This document shows, piece after piece, positions 1 through 7,725 of a stretch of DNA of 37,555 nucleotides. Where the stretch lies: assembly GCA_003175985.1 (NCBI GenBank), contig PSRJ01000247.1, positions 1 through 37,555 on the forward strand, in the 5' to 3' direction. This DNA is from Terriglobia bacterium (GTDB taxonomy: Bacteria > Acidobacteriota > Terriglobia > Bryobacterales > Bryobacteraceae). Made by a program: the position numbers and the translations under genes. The notes beneath the pieces are model-generated. The model was not told the DNA's origin, made no database searches, and saw nothing but the letters and a program-made list of their open reading frames with translations. Numbering within the stretch: position 1 is the stretch's first letter; every line of letters starts with the position of its first letter.

Positions 1-120
1 ATGATCGAGCTGGTGGGCTCCGAGCTCGTCAAGCGCGCGGCCGACCGGGCCAAGAGGCGCGAGGAGCGCCTGAAAGCGCAACGCGAAGGGCGCGAAGAAG
101 AAGAGCCAACTGAAGAGTAG
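1..120 (+). CDS. C-terminal end of an unidentified protein (5' partial)
   Basis: The frame is open from the first base and ends at TAG 118-120, giving 39 residues. An ATG sits at base 1, but the window edge makes it impossible to say whether this is the start or an internal Met; a truncated larger gene is more likely. The visible tail is highly charged, rich in Arg/Lys and then Glu, and probably forms a helix followed by an acidic disordered end. No family is recognised. The stop codon shares its last base with the GTG start of the next gene (TAGTG), so the two genes are probably translationally coupled. Confidence 0.5.
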   Translation: MIELVGSELVKRAADRAKRREERLKAQREGREEEEPTEE

Positions 121-581
121 TGCGCCTGCGACCTGCTACCGCGGAAGATATCGAGGTCATTCTCGATCACCGCATCGAAATGTACCGCGATATGGGATAC
201 CGCGATCCGGAACAACTGGCTCGCGTGCGCGGCGTCTCCCGAGAATACTTCAACGACGCGTTGCGTAATGGCGGCTACCACGCCATTCTCGCCGAGATTG
301 AAGACGCCGGGATAGTGGGCGGCGGCGGGGTGGTGGTGTGCCCGTGGCCGGGCTCCGTGGACCGCCTGCAGCCGCGGCGTCCTTGGATCTTGAATGTCTA
401 CGTCCGTCCCGGGTACAGGCGAAGAGGAGTGGCCCGGGCGATCATGCAAGAGCTCATTGCCTGGTGCCGGGCCGAAGGCTTCGATTGCGTCTGTTTGCAC
501 GCGAGCGACGAAGGGCGGCCGCTCTATGAGCAACTGGGCTTTCAGCCGACCAATGAAATGCGGCTGAACCTGCTCGGCTAG
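120..581 (+). CDS. GNAT-family N-acetyltransferase
   Basis: This 153-residue protein has the length and layout of a single-domain GNAT acetyltransferase, which moves an acetyl group from acetyl-CoA to an amine. The N-terminal MRLRPATAEDIEVI is the usual first strand and helix. Motif A, the acetyl-CoA pyrophosphate loop, is visible as VRPGYRRRGVARAIM (R-x-x-G-x-A) around residues 96-110. It is followed by the motif B region ending in LYEQLGF, which is typical of the family. The start is GTG at 120, overlapping the preceding stop by one base. The substrate cannot be told from the sequence; proteins of this type are usually cytoplasmic and act on small molecules, antibiotics or protein N-termini. 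Confidence 0.85.
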   Translation: MRLRPATAEDIEVILDHRIEMYRDMGYRDPEQLARVRGVSREYFNDALRNGGYHAILAEIEDAGIVGGGGVVVCPWPGSVDRLQPRRPWILNVYVRPGYRRRGVARAIMQELIAWCRAEGFDCVCLHASDEGRPLYEQLGFQPTNEMRLNLLG

Positions 582-653
582 CCGAACTGCTGAAAATACG
601 AAAGCGCTTTTCCGAGCCGCGGCTGGAAGGAGCGGTCCTCAAACCCCCAGGTA

Positions 654-695
654 TATACTTAAATAAAGCCTCCAATTAGAAAGAAAAGGGAAGAA
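654..695 (+). promoter_or_regulatory. Probable -10 element and ribosome binding site for the 701 gene
   Basis: In the 119-base gap after the acetyltransferase, TATACT at 654-659 resembles a sigma70 -10 box. It is followed by an AT-rich leader and a purine-rich AAGGGAAGAA at 686-695, a plausible Shine-Dalgarno site 5 bases before ATG 701. No good -35 hexamer is seen at 16-18 bases spacing. Confidence 0.4.
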
Positions 696-700
696 ATCGA

Positions 701-1603
701 ATGAGAGGCTTAAGAATTAAGGCGCTATTTGCGCTGATCGCGTGTACCCCCCTCAAATCCGGACAGGAGTTGCCCAATGGAGTGGAACTGCTGTTTGGAA
801 TCGGCAGCTATTTCAGGCCGACCGCGACGGATTACACCATCAATAACGGGTTCATTCAGGCTAAGAACCTCGGGCGGTTCGCTCCCCAGGGCCTGGTGGG
901 TCTGGGTTTTGAATTCTGCACGGCAAATTCGACGGCGCGGCGGTGCCGCCCCCACAAGTGGGCCAAGTATTTGAGCACATTTGCCAGCGCGCAATTTGGA
1001 AGCGATACCAACAGCACGGTCACAGGCTACACCCTCGGTTTGGGTATCGAATTGAGCCGCTATTTTCATGTGCTGGCCGGGTATTCGTTGATTCCGGTCG
1101 GGCAACCTGCGCCGGGATTCCAGCGCGCCGCCGCATCTTGGGTACGGGATCACCCCAGGGAGTACGCCACGTTCGACCCGGCCAACCTGGGCGGCAACAA
1201 CCTGAACGCCTTTGACGGCTTTCCCCTGCCGCAAGCGCCCGGATTGCCCGGCAGTGCCGGAGGTTTCGTGTACGGCGGCAACATTCTGGAGTCTCGTTAT
1301 CAACCGGGCTTCTTCTTCGGAATCGCGTTTCCCCTGAATCTGCGCGCGAGCCTGCATGCTGCTACGGGGGTAACCGTAGCGCCGGGCACCGTTTCACTGG
1401 GCGCTTCGGAGGCTGAAACCTTTGCCGCCCTCACAGCGGACGCAAGCGGCGTGACCTGGAGCATCAACCCCGATGTCGGGCGAATTACCCCGGTGGGCCG
1501 GTATAGCGCGCCAGCCCTCATCACCGCCGTGCAAACAGTCACTGTAACTGCGACCAGTGCGTCCGCCGGAATCGGTAGCGCCACGATTGCACTGCATCCA
1601 TAG
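701..1603 (+). CDS. Exported beta-barrel-like protein with C-terminal Ig-like domain
   Basis: This 300-residue protein begins with a basic n-region and short hydrophobic stretch, then L12-I13-A14-C15, which fits a lipobox and would make it a lipoprotein; ordinary signal cleavage a few residues later is the alternative. Residues of about 25-220 are rich in Gly and aromatic residues with alternating patterns such as GLVGLGFEFC, YTLGLGIELS and FHVLAGYSLI, as in small outer-membrane barrels. From about 222 the character changes to an Ig-like repeat: VTVAPGTVSLGASEAETFAA, then VTWSIN, ITPVGRYSAPA and TVTVTATSAS. That pattern is common in acidobacterial surface proteins. A barrel followed by a C-terminal Ig-like domain is unusual because most barrels end in an aromatic strand. 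The specific function is unknown. Confidence 0.65.
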   Translation: MRGLRIKALFALIACTPLKSGQELPNGVELLFGIGSYFRPTATDYTINNGFIQAKNLGRFAPQGLVGLGFEFCTANSTARRCRPHKWAKYLSTFASAQFGSDTNSTVTGYTLGLGIELSRYFHVLAGYSLIPVGQPAPGFQRAAASWVRDHPREYATFDPANLGGNNLNAFDGFPLPQAPGLPGSAGGFVYGGNILESRYQPGFFFGIAFPLNLRASLHAATGVTVAPGTVSLGASEAETFAALTADASGVTWSINPDVGRITPVGRYSAPALITAVQTVTVTATSASAGIGSATIALHP

Positions 1604-1841
1604 CCGATCGAGGGCGGAGTCCCGTGCCGGCGCCACGAGCCCGCGGACGGTCGCTTTCACGCCCTCCTGGCTGGCCGCAAAGCAGGGGAAAAGGCAAAAA
1701 CCCTGCACCACGCTCCGCCCTGCCGCGCAATAAAATCGCGCCGGCTTGACGCCTTTCACCTCCAGCCGGCGCTCCACGGGCACATACAATCCTGCAACCC
1801 CGCTGCCATACGGAAATGCTGGACGGAGTACCATCGAAGTT
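1604..1841 (+). other. 238-base intergenic region before the propeller gene
   Basis: No gene is supported here. TTGACG (1746-1751) and TACAAT (1785-1790) both resemble promoter hexamers but lie 33 bases apart, so they do not form a pair. GGACGGAG at 1821-1828 is purine-rich but somewhat far from ATG 1842. A minus-strand open frame crosses the region but has no recognisable product. Confidence 0.4.
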
Positions 1842-2963
1842 ATGGCGGTTTCCGCACACCGCTTGTCCCGCAGGGCGCTGCTGGCGAGTCTGGCTGCCGG
1901 CGCTGCGCTCGCAAGCGATTCCAAGAAGGGCAAGGGCGAGACATTCGAATCCGATTCGATGCCGTACAGCGATGCGGCCACAGAATTTCAGGTCTATCGT
2001 CTTACCGATCCCACCTACAGCAGCACGCTGCCGGCCGCATCCAGCCGCATCATCTCCCGAAACAGCGGTAGCCTCCTGTTCTGTTGCGACCGCACCGGTT
2101 CGCCACAGGCCTTTCGCCTGGATCTGAAATCGGGCGACACGCAGCAGTTGACCGACCACGCCCAGATGGAGGGCTCCTCGCTTACGCTGCTGCCCGACAG
2201 CCGCTCTTTTTGCTACTTCGCGGAAAATGTTCTCTATCTCGTGAACCTTGCAACGCTACGGGAACGCCCGATCTATACCATCCCCGATGGCTGGGAGATG
2301 TGCCCGGGAGTGAACGCCGGGGCCGATGGCGCGCATGTCACGTTCGGCGAGAAGCAAGGCGAGCGCGGCCGGCTGCGAAGCGTTACATTTCTGCAAGGCG
2401 CGGCCCGCACGATTGTCGAAACGCCATTTGCGCTCTCCGAACCGATGGAGCGGCCTTTGCGCTCACAGATCCTCTACCGGCAACCCGGTAAAGGGTTGTG
2501 GCTCGTCAATACGGATGGCCGCCAGAATCGTGAATTGAAACTGGCCGCGGGAGTGGCGGTCTCGGCGCACTGGGCTGCGGATGGCAAGAGCCTGTTCTAC
2601 CTCAATCTTCCGGATGACACAACGCAATTGAATACCATACGGGAATACACGCCCGACCAGGATGGCGATAAGCTCGTCGCGAAGACCAGCCAGTATGCCA
2701 GCTTCGGATGCAATCGCGATACGTCAGTGTTCGTCGGGGCAAGCCGGAATGTGGCGTCACCTGTGATCCTGCTCATGCTGAAGGTGAACCGGCGCGAGTT
2801 CACGCTGTGCGAGCACCGCGCGCACCATCCGGAAACCACATCGCCGCTATTCGCTCCGGACGCCCAGCGCATCTATTTTCAGAGCGATCTGCATGGCAAG
2901 CCGGCGCTCTACAGCGTCCACGTGGAGAGATTGGTGGAAAAAATCGAAGGGGATTCGCAATGA
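1842..2963 (+). CDS. Tat-exported beta-propeller protein, oligogalacturonate-lyase/TolB-like
   Basis: From ATG 1842 this is a 373-residue protein. The frame extends upstream to a TTG at 1746, but the ATG is preferred because it places a twin-arginine signal (LSRRALLASLAAGAALAS) at the very N-terminus, implying folded export through Tat. The mature part has repeated propeller-blade motifs: SGSLLFCCDRTGSPQAFRLD, SGDTQQLTDH, DSRSFCYFAENVLYLVNL, DGKSLFYLNL, and a last blade with RIYFQSDLHGKPALYSVHV. These WD40-like/TolB-type blades resemble the oligogalacturonate lyase family, a seven-bladed periplasmic propeller acting on pectin fragments. Lyase activity is not proven; it may only be a scaffold. 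Its stop overlaps the next start as ATGA (2960-2963), so the pair is coupled. Confidence 0.7.
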   Translation: MAVSAHRLSRRALLASLAAGAALASDSKKGKGETFESDSMPYSDAATEFQVYRLTDPTYSSTLPAASSRIISRNSGSLLFCCDRTGSPQAFRLDLKSGDTQQLTDHAQMEGSSLTLLPDSRSFCYFAENVLYLVNLATLRERPIYTIPDGWEMCPGVNAGADGAHVTFGEKQGERGRLRSVTFLQGAARTIVETPFALSEPMERPLRSQILYRQPGKGLWLVNTDGRQNRELKLAAGVAVSAHWAADGKSLFYLNLPDDTTQLNTIREYTPDQDGDKLVAKTSQYASFGCNRDTSVFVGASRNVASPVILLMLKVNRREFTLCEHRAHHPETTSPLFAPDAQRIYFQSDLHGKPALYSVHVERLVEKIEGDSQ

Positions 2964-3751
2964 AGTTGCGCCTGTTGGCCCTCTGCCTGGCCGCCCTGCC
3001 CCTATGGGGCGCGACGAAGGTGCTGGTGACCGTCGTGGACCCGAAATCCGGCGCGCCGGTCACAAGCTTGCACGCGCAGGATTTCAACGTGCTCGATGAC
3101 AAGACACCGCGCCGCGTCGAAGAAGCCGAATTCACGCACGACACGCTCGATTTGATGCTTCTGCTCGATACCAGTCTCGCGGGCGGCATGGTGCAGCCGC
3201 TGGCTGAGAATTTCGTCTCGCAGCTCCAGGCCAAGGAACAGATGGCGGTGGTGGCTTACCACTCCTCAGCCGACCTCATTCAGGATTTTACGTCGAGCCG
3301 CGAACTGATCCTGCGCTCTATGGCGAAAGTGAAATACGGCAATCAGCCCCATGTATTGGACGCCTTGTTTGCAGCGATTGACGGCGGTTTTCAAAATTCC
3401 GTATTCCGGCGCGTCATTCTGCTGCTCACCTCGGGTTTGGAGGGCGACAGCCGAATCAGCGAGCGAGAGGTGATCCGGCTGGCGCGGCGCAACCAGGTTT
3501 CGATATACCCGGTATACATGGTGGGTAGCGACCGGAGCCTGCTGGAACAACTGGCGCGCGAAACCGGGGGCGCGTCGTTCAATCTGCGCGACATGAAGAA
3601 ATCCGGCGGCGAGCCGGGGCCTCGCGTGTTCGAAGCGCTGCGTTCGCATTACACCTTAACCGTCAGCGGCAATCTGAGTCTTGGCGAAAAACTGAAGGTG
3701 GAAGTGAAACGCCCCGAGAAGCTTCAGGTATCGGCCCTGGCGCTCGATTAA
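2960..3751 (+). CDS. Exported VWFA-related protein
   Basis: The ATG at 2960 overlaps the propeller stop by four bases and gives 263 residues with a signal peptide (MKLRLLALCLAALPLWGA). Residues 20-60 form a small N-terminal beta domain (VLVTVVDPKSGAPV, QDFNVLDD), followed by a von Willebrand A-type fold of about 65-225 (LDLMLLLDTS, EQMAVVAYHSSADLIQDF, RVILLLTSGLEGDSR, YPVYMVG). This order matches the VWFA-related domain family that is expanded in Acidobacteriota. The metal-site motif DxSxS is incomplete: D70-T71-S72-L73-A74 lacks the second Ser, and the usual TDG loop reads TSG, so metal-dependent ligand binding may be weakened. Function is unknown; coupling with the propeller suggests a shared periplasmic role. 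Confidence 0.75.
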   Translation: MKLRLLALCLAALPLWGATKVLVTVVDPKSGAPVTSLHAQDFNVLDDKTPRRVEEAEFTHDTLDLMLLLDTSLAGGMVQPLAENFVSQLQAKEQMAVVAYHSSADLIQDFTSSRELILRSMAKVKYGNQPHVLDALFAAIDGGFQNSVFRRVILLLTSGLEGDSRISEREVIRLARRNQVSIYPVYMVGSDRSLLEQLARETGGASFNLRDMKKSGGEPGPRVFEALRSHYTLTVSGNLSLGEKLKVEVKRPEKLQVSALALD

Positions 3752-3754
3752 GGG

Positions 3755-4717
3755 TTATGATTCGGCCCTAGCGGTTTTGAACTCCGCGATCTCGTCCAGT
3801 TCTTTCGGCGTGAGCCGGAACTCCATCGCTCCTATCACACCGGCTACCTGTTCCGGAGAGCGAAACCCGACGATGGCTGCCGTCACGGCGGCATGACGCA
3901 GTGTCCATGCAATCGCCACTTCGCCCGCCGAGCGATTGTGCCGCCCGCCGATCTTTTTCATCAACTCGGCGAGTTCCAGATTGCGCGAGAGGAGGGGCTC
4001 CTGGAAATTGACGGCACGCTTCCGGAAATCGTCCTGGGGGAAACTCGCCACGCGCTCCCTGGTCATCCTGCCGCTCAGCAGCCCCGATTTCATGGGCGAA
4101 TAGACGATCACACCGATACCGTGCTTCAGGCAATACGGCAGCGTTTCCTCTTCCGCCTCGGGAGAGATGGCCGAGTAGGGAGGTTGCAGAGAAGTGATCG
4201 GCGCAAACCGGCGGCACCGGTCCATCTGCTTGGCGCTGAAATTGGAAACGCCGATCCAACGGACCTTGCCTTCCTGCTTCAGTTGGGCCAATGCGGCCCA
4301 GCCCTCTTCGATATCGGGGTCGGGATTCGGCCAGTGAATCTGGTAGAGATCGATGGCATCGATCTTTAGGCGCCGCAGGCTGTTCTCGCACTCACGGCGG
4401 ATGGAGTCGGCCTTCAACGAGTTGCTGATCTCGCGCTTCTCATTCCAGACCAGTGAGCATTTCGTGAACACATAGGGCCGGTTCGCGCGCCCTTCGATCG
4501 CACGCCCCACGACCTCTTCGGAGTGCCCCAGTCCATACACCGCCGCTGTATCGATCCAGTTCACGCCCCGATCGAGGGCGGCATGAATCGCGGAGATCGA
4601 CTGGGCATCGTCCTGAGGCCCCCAGGCAAAGGTCCAACCACCCCCACCCATCGCCCAGGCGCCAATTCCGATGGGCGAGATGTTCATATCGCTGTTCCCA
4701 AGTCGCTTTTTGTGCAT
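3755..4717 (-). CDS. Aldo/keto reductase
   Basis: This 320-residue NADPH-dependent oxidoreductase of the AKR superfamily acts on carbonyl compounds, probably in the cytoplasm. The catalytic tetrad is complete from the chosen start: D56 (WIDTAAVYG), Y61, K86 (VFTKCS) and H128 (DLYQIHWP). Later family motifs are GKVRWIGVSNFSAKQM, GVIVYSPMKSGLLSG and TAAIVGFRSPEQVAGVIGAM. The open frame extends to 4795, but ATG 4717 fits the family start (MHKKRLGNSDMNISPIGIGA); the extra residues look non-homologous. The substrate is not predictable. It is divergent from the FAD oxidoreductase, with start codons 19 bases apart, and its stop lies 3 bases from the convergent VWFA gene. Confidence 0.9.
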   Translation of the reverse strand: MHKKRLGNSDMNISPIGIGAWAMGGGGWTFAWGPQDDAQSISAIHAALDRGVNWIDTAAVYGLGHSEEVVGRAIEGRANRPYVFTKCSLVWNEKREISNSLKADSIRRECENSLRRLKIDAIDLYQIHWPNPDPDIEEGWAALAQLKQEGKVRWIGVSNFSAKQMDRCRRFAPITSLQPPYSAISPEAEEETLPYCLKHGIGVIVYSPMKSGLLSGRMTRERVASFPQDDFRKRAVNFQEPLLSRNLELAELMKKIGGRHNRSAGEVAIAWTLRHAAVTAAIVGFRSPEQVAGVIGAMEFRLTPKELDEIAEFKTARAES

Positions 4718-4736
4718 CTCTTTTACAATATCCGAG
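4718..4736 (+). promoter_or_regulatory. Compact divergent promoter region
   Basis: Only 19 bases separate the two divergent start codons. TACAAT at 4724-4729 is a near-consensus -10 box for the rightward gene and lies 7 bases before GTG 4737. Read on the other strand the same bases give TATTGT (4730-4725), 7 bases before ATG 4717. Both transcripts could therefore start at or next to the start codon. No convincing -35 hexamers are seen. Confidence 0.4.
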
Positions 4737-6176
4737 GTGGAGCCCTCTCGTGCGACGCGCGGCATAGTGATCGGCTCCGGACCGAACGGTCTCACCGCCG
4801 CGATTGAACTTGCGCTTGCGGGCGTTGCCGTTACGGTACACGAAGCCGCGCCCCTGATCGGCGGCGGGGCACGATCGGCGGAGCTTACTCTGCCCGGCTT
4901 CCTTCAAGACGTCTGTTCGGCTGTGCATCCCATGGCCGTTGCGTCGCCTTGCTTCGAGCGTTACCCGCTCAGAGAACACGGGCTCGAATGGATTCATCCG
5001 GAAGTTCCTTTAGCGCACCCGCTGGATGACGGCACGGCAGTGTTCTTGGAGCGGTCTATGGATGGCACCTGCGCCCACCTCGGCGAAGATGGCGAACGGT
5101 GGCGGCAGTTGCTGGAGCCGCTCGCACTGGCATGGCCGAGCCTCCGGCACGACCTTCTGGCGCCGCTTCATGTGCCGGAGCACCCTTTGCTGATGGCGCG
5201 CTTCGGCTGGCGTTTGCTGCGGCCGGCACGCGCGCTCGCCGAAACCACTTTCCGCGGTTCCCGGGCGCGAGCTCTGTTCGCGGGCATCGCCGCGCATTCC
5301 ATGCTGCCGCTCGAGGCACGCCCCAGCGCTGCCATCGCGCTGATACTGGCCGCGGCAGGCCACACAGGAGGCTGGCCTATTCCCCGGCGTGGCTCGCAAA
5401 GCGTCGCCGATGCCCTGGCTTCCTATCTGCGCTCCTTGGGCGGCAATATTCGCCCTGACTCACGAATCGAAACGCTGCCCGACGCCCCACTGGTTATGTG
5501 CGATATCACCCCCCGGCAGTTACTGAACCTGGCTGGAAATCGCTTTCCGGATAATTACCGGGCGGCGCTTGCCCGGTACCGTTACGGCCCCGGAGTCTTC
5601 AAACTGGATTGGGCTCTGGACGCTCCCATTCCCTGGCAGGCGGCTGCCTGCAGGCGAGCGGGTACGGTTCACTTGGGCGGCACTTTGGAAGAGATCGCTC
5701 ATTGGGAGCGCCATTTTACCGGGAATCCGTTTGTGCTGCTCGCCCAGCCGAGCTTATTCGACTCGACGCGAGCGCCGGACGGGAAGCACACGGCATGGGC
5801 ATACTGCCATGTTCCCCATGGTTCCACCGCAGATTTCACCGATGCCATTGAGTCTCAAGTGGAGAGGTTCGCGCCCGGTTTTCGAAAGCGGATCCTGGCG
5901 CGTCATGTATTGACTCCAAGGCTTCTGGAGGAACATAATGCGAATCTGGTCGGCGGCGATATTGGAGGCGGCGCGATGCACTTAGGTCAATTCTTCCTGC
6001 GGCCGAACCGCTGGCTTTATCGCACGCCGCTCGCCCATGTTTTTCTCTGTTCGTCGTCGACGCCCCCGGGCGGCGGGGTGCACGGAATGTGCGGATATCA
6101 CGCGGCGGTATCCGCCGCCCGGTCGGGTCTGATAGAATCTGGAGCACCTCACCAAACGAGAAGGAGGATTGAATGA
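4737..6176 (+). CDS. FAD/NAD(P)-dependent oxidoreductase, phytoene-dehydrogenase/Pyroxd2-like
   Basis: From GTG 4737 this is a 479-residue flavoprotein. It opens almost at once with the Rossmann dinucleotide-binding motif GIVIGSGPNGLTAAIELA (GxGxxG), ending in VHEA, the acidic residue that binds the adenine ribose. GGGARSAELTLPGFLQDVCS is the second conserved block of the phytoene-desaturase/amine-oxidase group. The C-terminal FAD motif is LCSSSTPPGGGVHGMCGYHA. The family oxidises hydrophobic or unidentified substrates, and no carotenoid genes are nearby, so the substrate is unknown. No ATG fits; upstream Met codons would add residues that overlap the divergent gene. The stop overlaps the aldolase ATG (ATGA), so the two are coupled. 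Confidence 0.82.
   Translation: MEPSRATRGIVIGSGPNGLTAAIELALAGVAVTVHEAAPLIGGGARSAELTLPGFLQDVCSAVHPMAVASPCFERYPLREHGLEWIHPEVPLAHPLDDGTAVFLERSMDGTCAHLGEDGERWRQLLEPLALAWPSLRHDLLAPLHVPEHPLLMARFGWRLLRPARALAETTFRGSRARALFAGIAAHSMLPLEARPSAAIALILAAAGHTGGWPIPRRGSQSVADALASYLRSLGGNIRPDSRIETLPDAPLVMCDITPRQLLNLAGNRFPDNYRAALARYRYGPGVFKLDWALDAPIPWQAAACRRAGTVHLGGTLEEIAHWERHFTGNPFVLLAQPSLFDSTRAPDGKHTAWAYCHVPHGSTADFTDAIESQVERFAPGFRKRILARHVLTPRLLEEHNANLVGGDIGGGAMHLGQFFLRPNRWLYRTPLAHVFLCSSSTPPGGGVHGMCGYHAAVSAARSGLIESGAPHQTRRRIE
6161..6167 (+). promoter_or_regulatory. Strong Shine-Dalgarno site for the exported aldolase
   Basis: AAGGAGG is a perfect anti-Shine-Dalgarno match, 5 bases before ATG 6173 and inside the last codons of the FAD oxidoreductase. 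It confirms the ATGA-overlap start and contrasts with the absence of such a site before the upstream gene. Confidence 0.8.
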
Positions 6177-7252
6177 ACCGAGTATTAATCATCATCGCGT
6201 TGCTGGCAGTGTGCGGAGCTGTCGCTTTCCATGCGCTGGGGCAGGCGCCGCCGCCGGCCCAGACGCCGAGGGCGAACGCCGATCCTTATGCCAACAATCC
6301 TGACGCCGGAACGCTTCGATTTCCCCTGGCTGCCCCTGCCGGAAAGGATAGCGGCGCCATCAAGAATGCGCTCCCAGGTGCGGCAAACGTAGGGCCCTTC
6401 GATATGAACACGTGGAAGTACGGGCCTGCCTGGAATGCACCCGCGAATTCGAAAATCTGGAATCCGGTAAAGCTGAAAATGATGCAAGGCGGGAAGGTGA
6501 CCGGCGGTACGGTGTTCAGTTCGACGGATCCCGAAACCTATTGCGCGATGGCAAACGCGGGTTATGACTTCATTTGGACCGAGATGCAGCACAACGCGCG
6601 CGACTGGGAGGCGGTGGCGCGCATGTGGCGTGCCTGCCCGCATGCCAAAGCCGTTCCTGGTGTTCGCGTCGCCTACGCGGACGAACGCGAAATCCAGCAT
6701 GCGACCGATGCGGGAGCACTGGTCGTCGTGGTGCCGACCGTGGATACCGTAGAGGAAGCCAAAGCAGCTCGGGATTGGACCTTCTACCCTCCTCTCGGAA
6801 AGCGCAGCAATGGCGGCGGTCAGGCTTTTGATCCAGCCGTGTGGGGCACGGTCCCCGGCGGATATCGCAACACGATTAACGACAATATCGTCCTGATCCT
6901 CATGATCGAGACGTTGGAAGGGATCAAGAATGCGTACGAGATCGCGAAAGTTCCGGGCGTGACCGCAGTCTTCGCGGCCAGCGGCGATTTGGGAAATTTC
7001 TCCGGATACGCACAAGGCTCCCCGGACTACGAGCGGCTGATCAACGTGGTGCATGATGCCGCGATTGAAGCCGGCAAGCGGCTGTGCGGCCCGTTCGCAT
7101 GGCGTGACCGCGCGGATTTCACCTGCTTCCAGGCCGGCAGCGAGACGGCAGCCATCGCACGCGGCGTGGCAGCCGAGCTGGGGCCGCTAGCCAATACGCA
7201 GCCTAAGGTCGAAGTGGGTCCGCTGGCGGAGGCCCCAGCGGCCAGACGCTGA
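6173..7252 (+). CDS. Exported HpcH/HpaI-family aldolase-like protein
   Basis: This 359-residue protein has a signal peptide (MNRVLIIIALLAVCGAVAFH, then ALGQ) and a Pro/Ala-rich linker. A HpcH/HpaI aldolase/citrate-lyase TIM barrel spans about 95-345. Family landmarks are present: H140 (TEMQHNARDW), R165 (VPGVRV), the metal-ligand pair E246 (LMIETLEG) and D272 (AASGDLGNFSG), and PTVDTVEEAKAARDWTFYPP. These correspond to the catalytic His/Arg and metal-binding Glu/Asp of HpaI-type class II pyruvate aldolases, so activity is plausible. Such enzymes are normally cytoplasmic; an exported form is odd. It overlaps the FAD oxidoreductase, suggesting one transcript. An anchored rather than released form is possible, since the hydrophobic stretch is long. 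Confidence 0.85.
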   Translation: MNRVLIIIALLAVCGAVAFHALGQAPPPAQTPRANADPYANNPDAGTLRFPLAAPAGKDSGAIKNALPGAANVGPFDMNTWKYGPAWNAPANSKIWNPVKLKMMQGGKVTGGTVFSSTDPETYCAMANAGYDFIWTEMQHNARDWEAVARMWRACPHAKAVPGVRVAYADEREIQHATDAGALVVVVPTVDTVEEAKAARDWTFYPPLGKRSNGGGQAFDPAVWGTVPGGYRNTINDNIVLILMIETLEGIKNAYEIAKVPGVTAVFAASGDLGNFSGYAQGSPDYERLINVVHDAAIEAGKRLCGPFAWRDRADFTCFQAGSETAAIARGVAAELGPLANTQPKVEVGPLAEAPAARR

Positions 7253-7278
7253 GCTACCGGATTCAGCGCTACAGCAGT

Positions 7279-7554
7279 CTATGCCTGAGGACCCGGGGGC
7301 ATTTTCCCTGAAAGTATAAAATCTGTGAACTCTTTCAGGGCGCGCTCGTACTTCAGCCGAGCGTGGCGATGGAGCCGCATGGCTTGGCGTAATGCGAAAG
7401 TCCCGTCAACCAGCCCCGGGTCCTCAGGATGCTCCGTGGCAGCAGAAATACTCGTCAGTCGCCGGTACTCGGTCGTGGCGCGCTGATATGCGGCTTGAGC
7501 CTCCTCAAGCCGACGCCTTAAGGATAAGGAGATCTCTTCCCTCGGGGCATTCAT
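7279..7554 (-). CDS. Small helical protein of unknown function
   Basis: This 91-residue protein is not recognised. It is predicted to be almost all helix, with charged heptad-like segments (SLRRRLEEAQAAYQRATTEY and HRHARLKYERALKEFTDFIL), so a coiled coil or helical hairpin is likely. It has no signal peptide and no Cys. The frame is preferred over other frames here because it fills the gap between the aldolase and the M64 promoter, starts with ATG 7554 and shows helical amphipathic patterning. It converges on the aldolase with 26 bases between stops. Some resemblance to small regulatory or scaffolding proteins is possible, but nothing specific can be assigned. Confidence 0.5.
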   Translation of the reverse strand: MNAPREEISLSLRRRLEEAQAAYQRATTEYRRLTSISAATEHPEDPGLVDGTFALRQAMRLHRHARLKYERALKEFTDFILSGKMPPGPQA

Positions 7555-7688
7555 ATGGGCCTTCGGTTTTTCACGTGCCTAACCACACGATAGAACCGAT
7601 CGTCAAGAGTCTAACAAATTCATTGAACCACCTGCCTCGGACAAAGATCCGGCTCACAGCACACTCGATCCGTTCGCGAGCCACGCTG

Positions 7689-7694
7689 TATAAT
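7689..7694 (+). promoter_or_regulatory. Consensus -10 box for the M64 peptidase gene
   Basis: TATAAT is a perfect -10 hexamer 31 bases before ATG 7726. The -35 region is weak (about 7665-7670, TCGATC). The hexamer overlaps an in-frame ATG at 7693, which would lie upstream of the transcript start; this argues for translation from 7726. The rest of 7555-7688 holds nothing else that I can identify. Confidence 0.5.
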
Positions 7695-7725
7695 GCGTTA
7701 TCCGCCCAAAACTGAGCGACCGCTG

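Noticed and set aside
1746-1790. TTGACG and TACAAT as a promoter
   Set aside because: Spacing of 33 bases is far beyond the 16-18 usable by RNA polymerase.
1394-1981. Long minus-strand open frame of 195 residues crossing the gap before the propeller gene
   Set aside because: It overlaps the 3' part of the Ig-like gene antisense and the propeller start, has no recognisable domain and no ribosome site; the central part reads fairly protein-like, so a decayed gene is not fully excluded.
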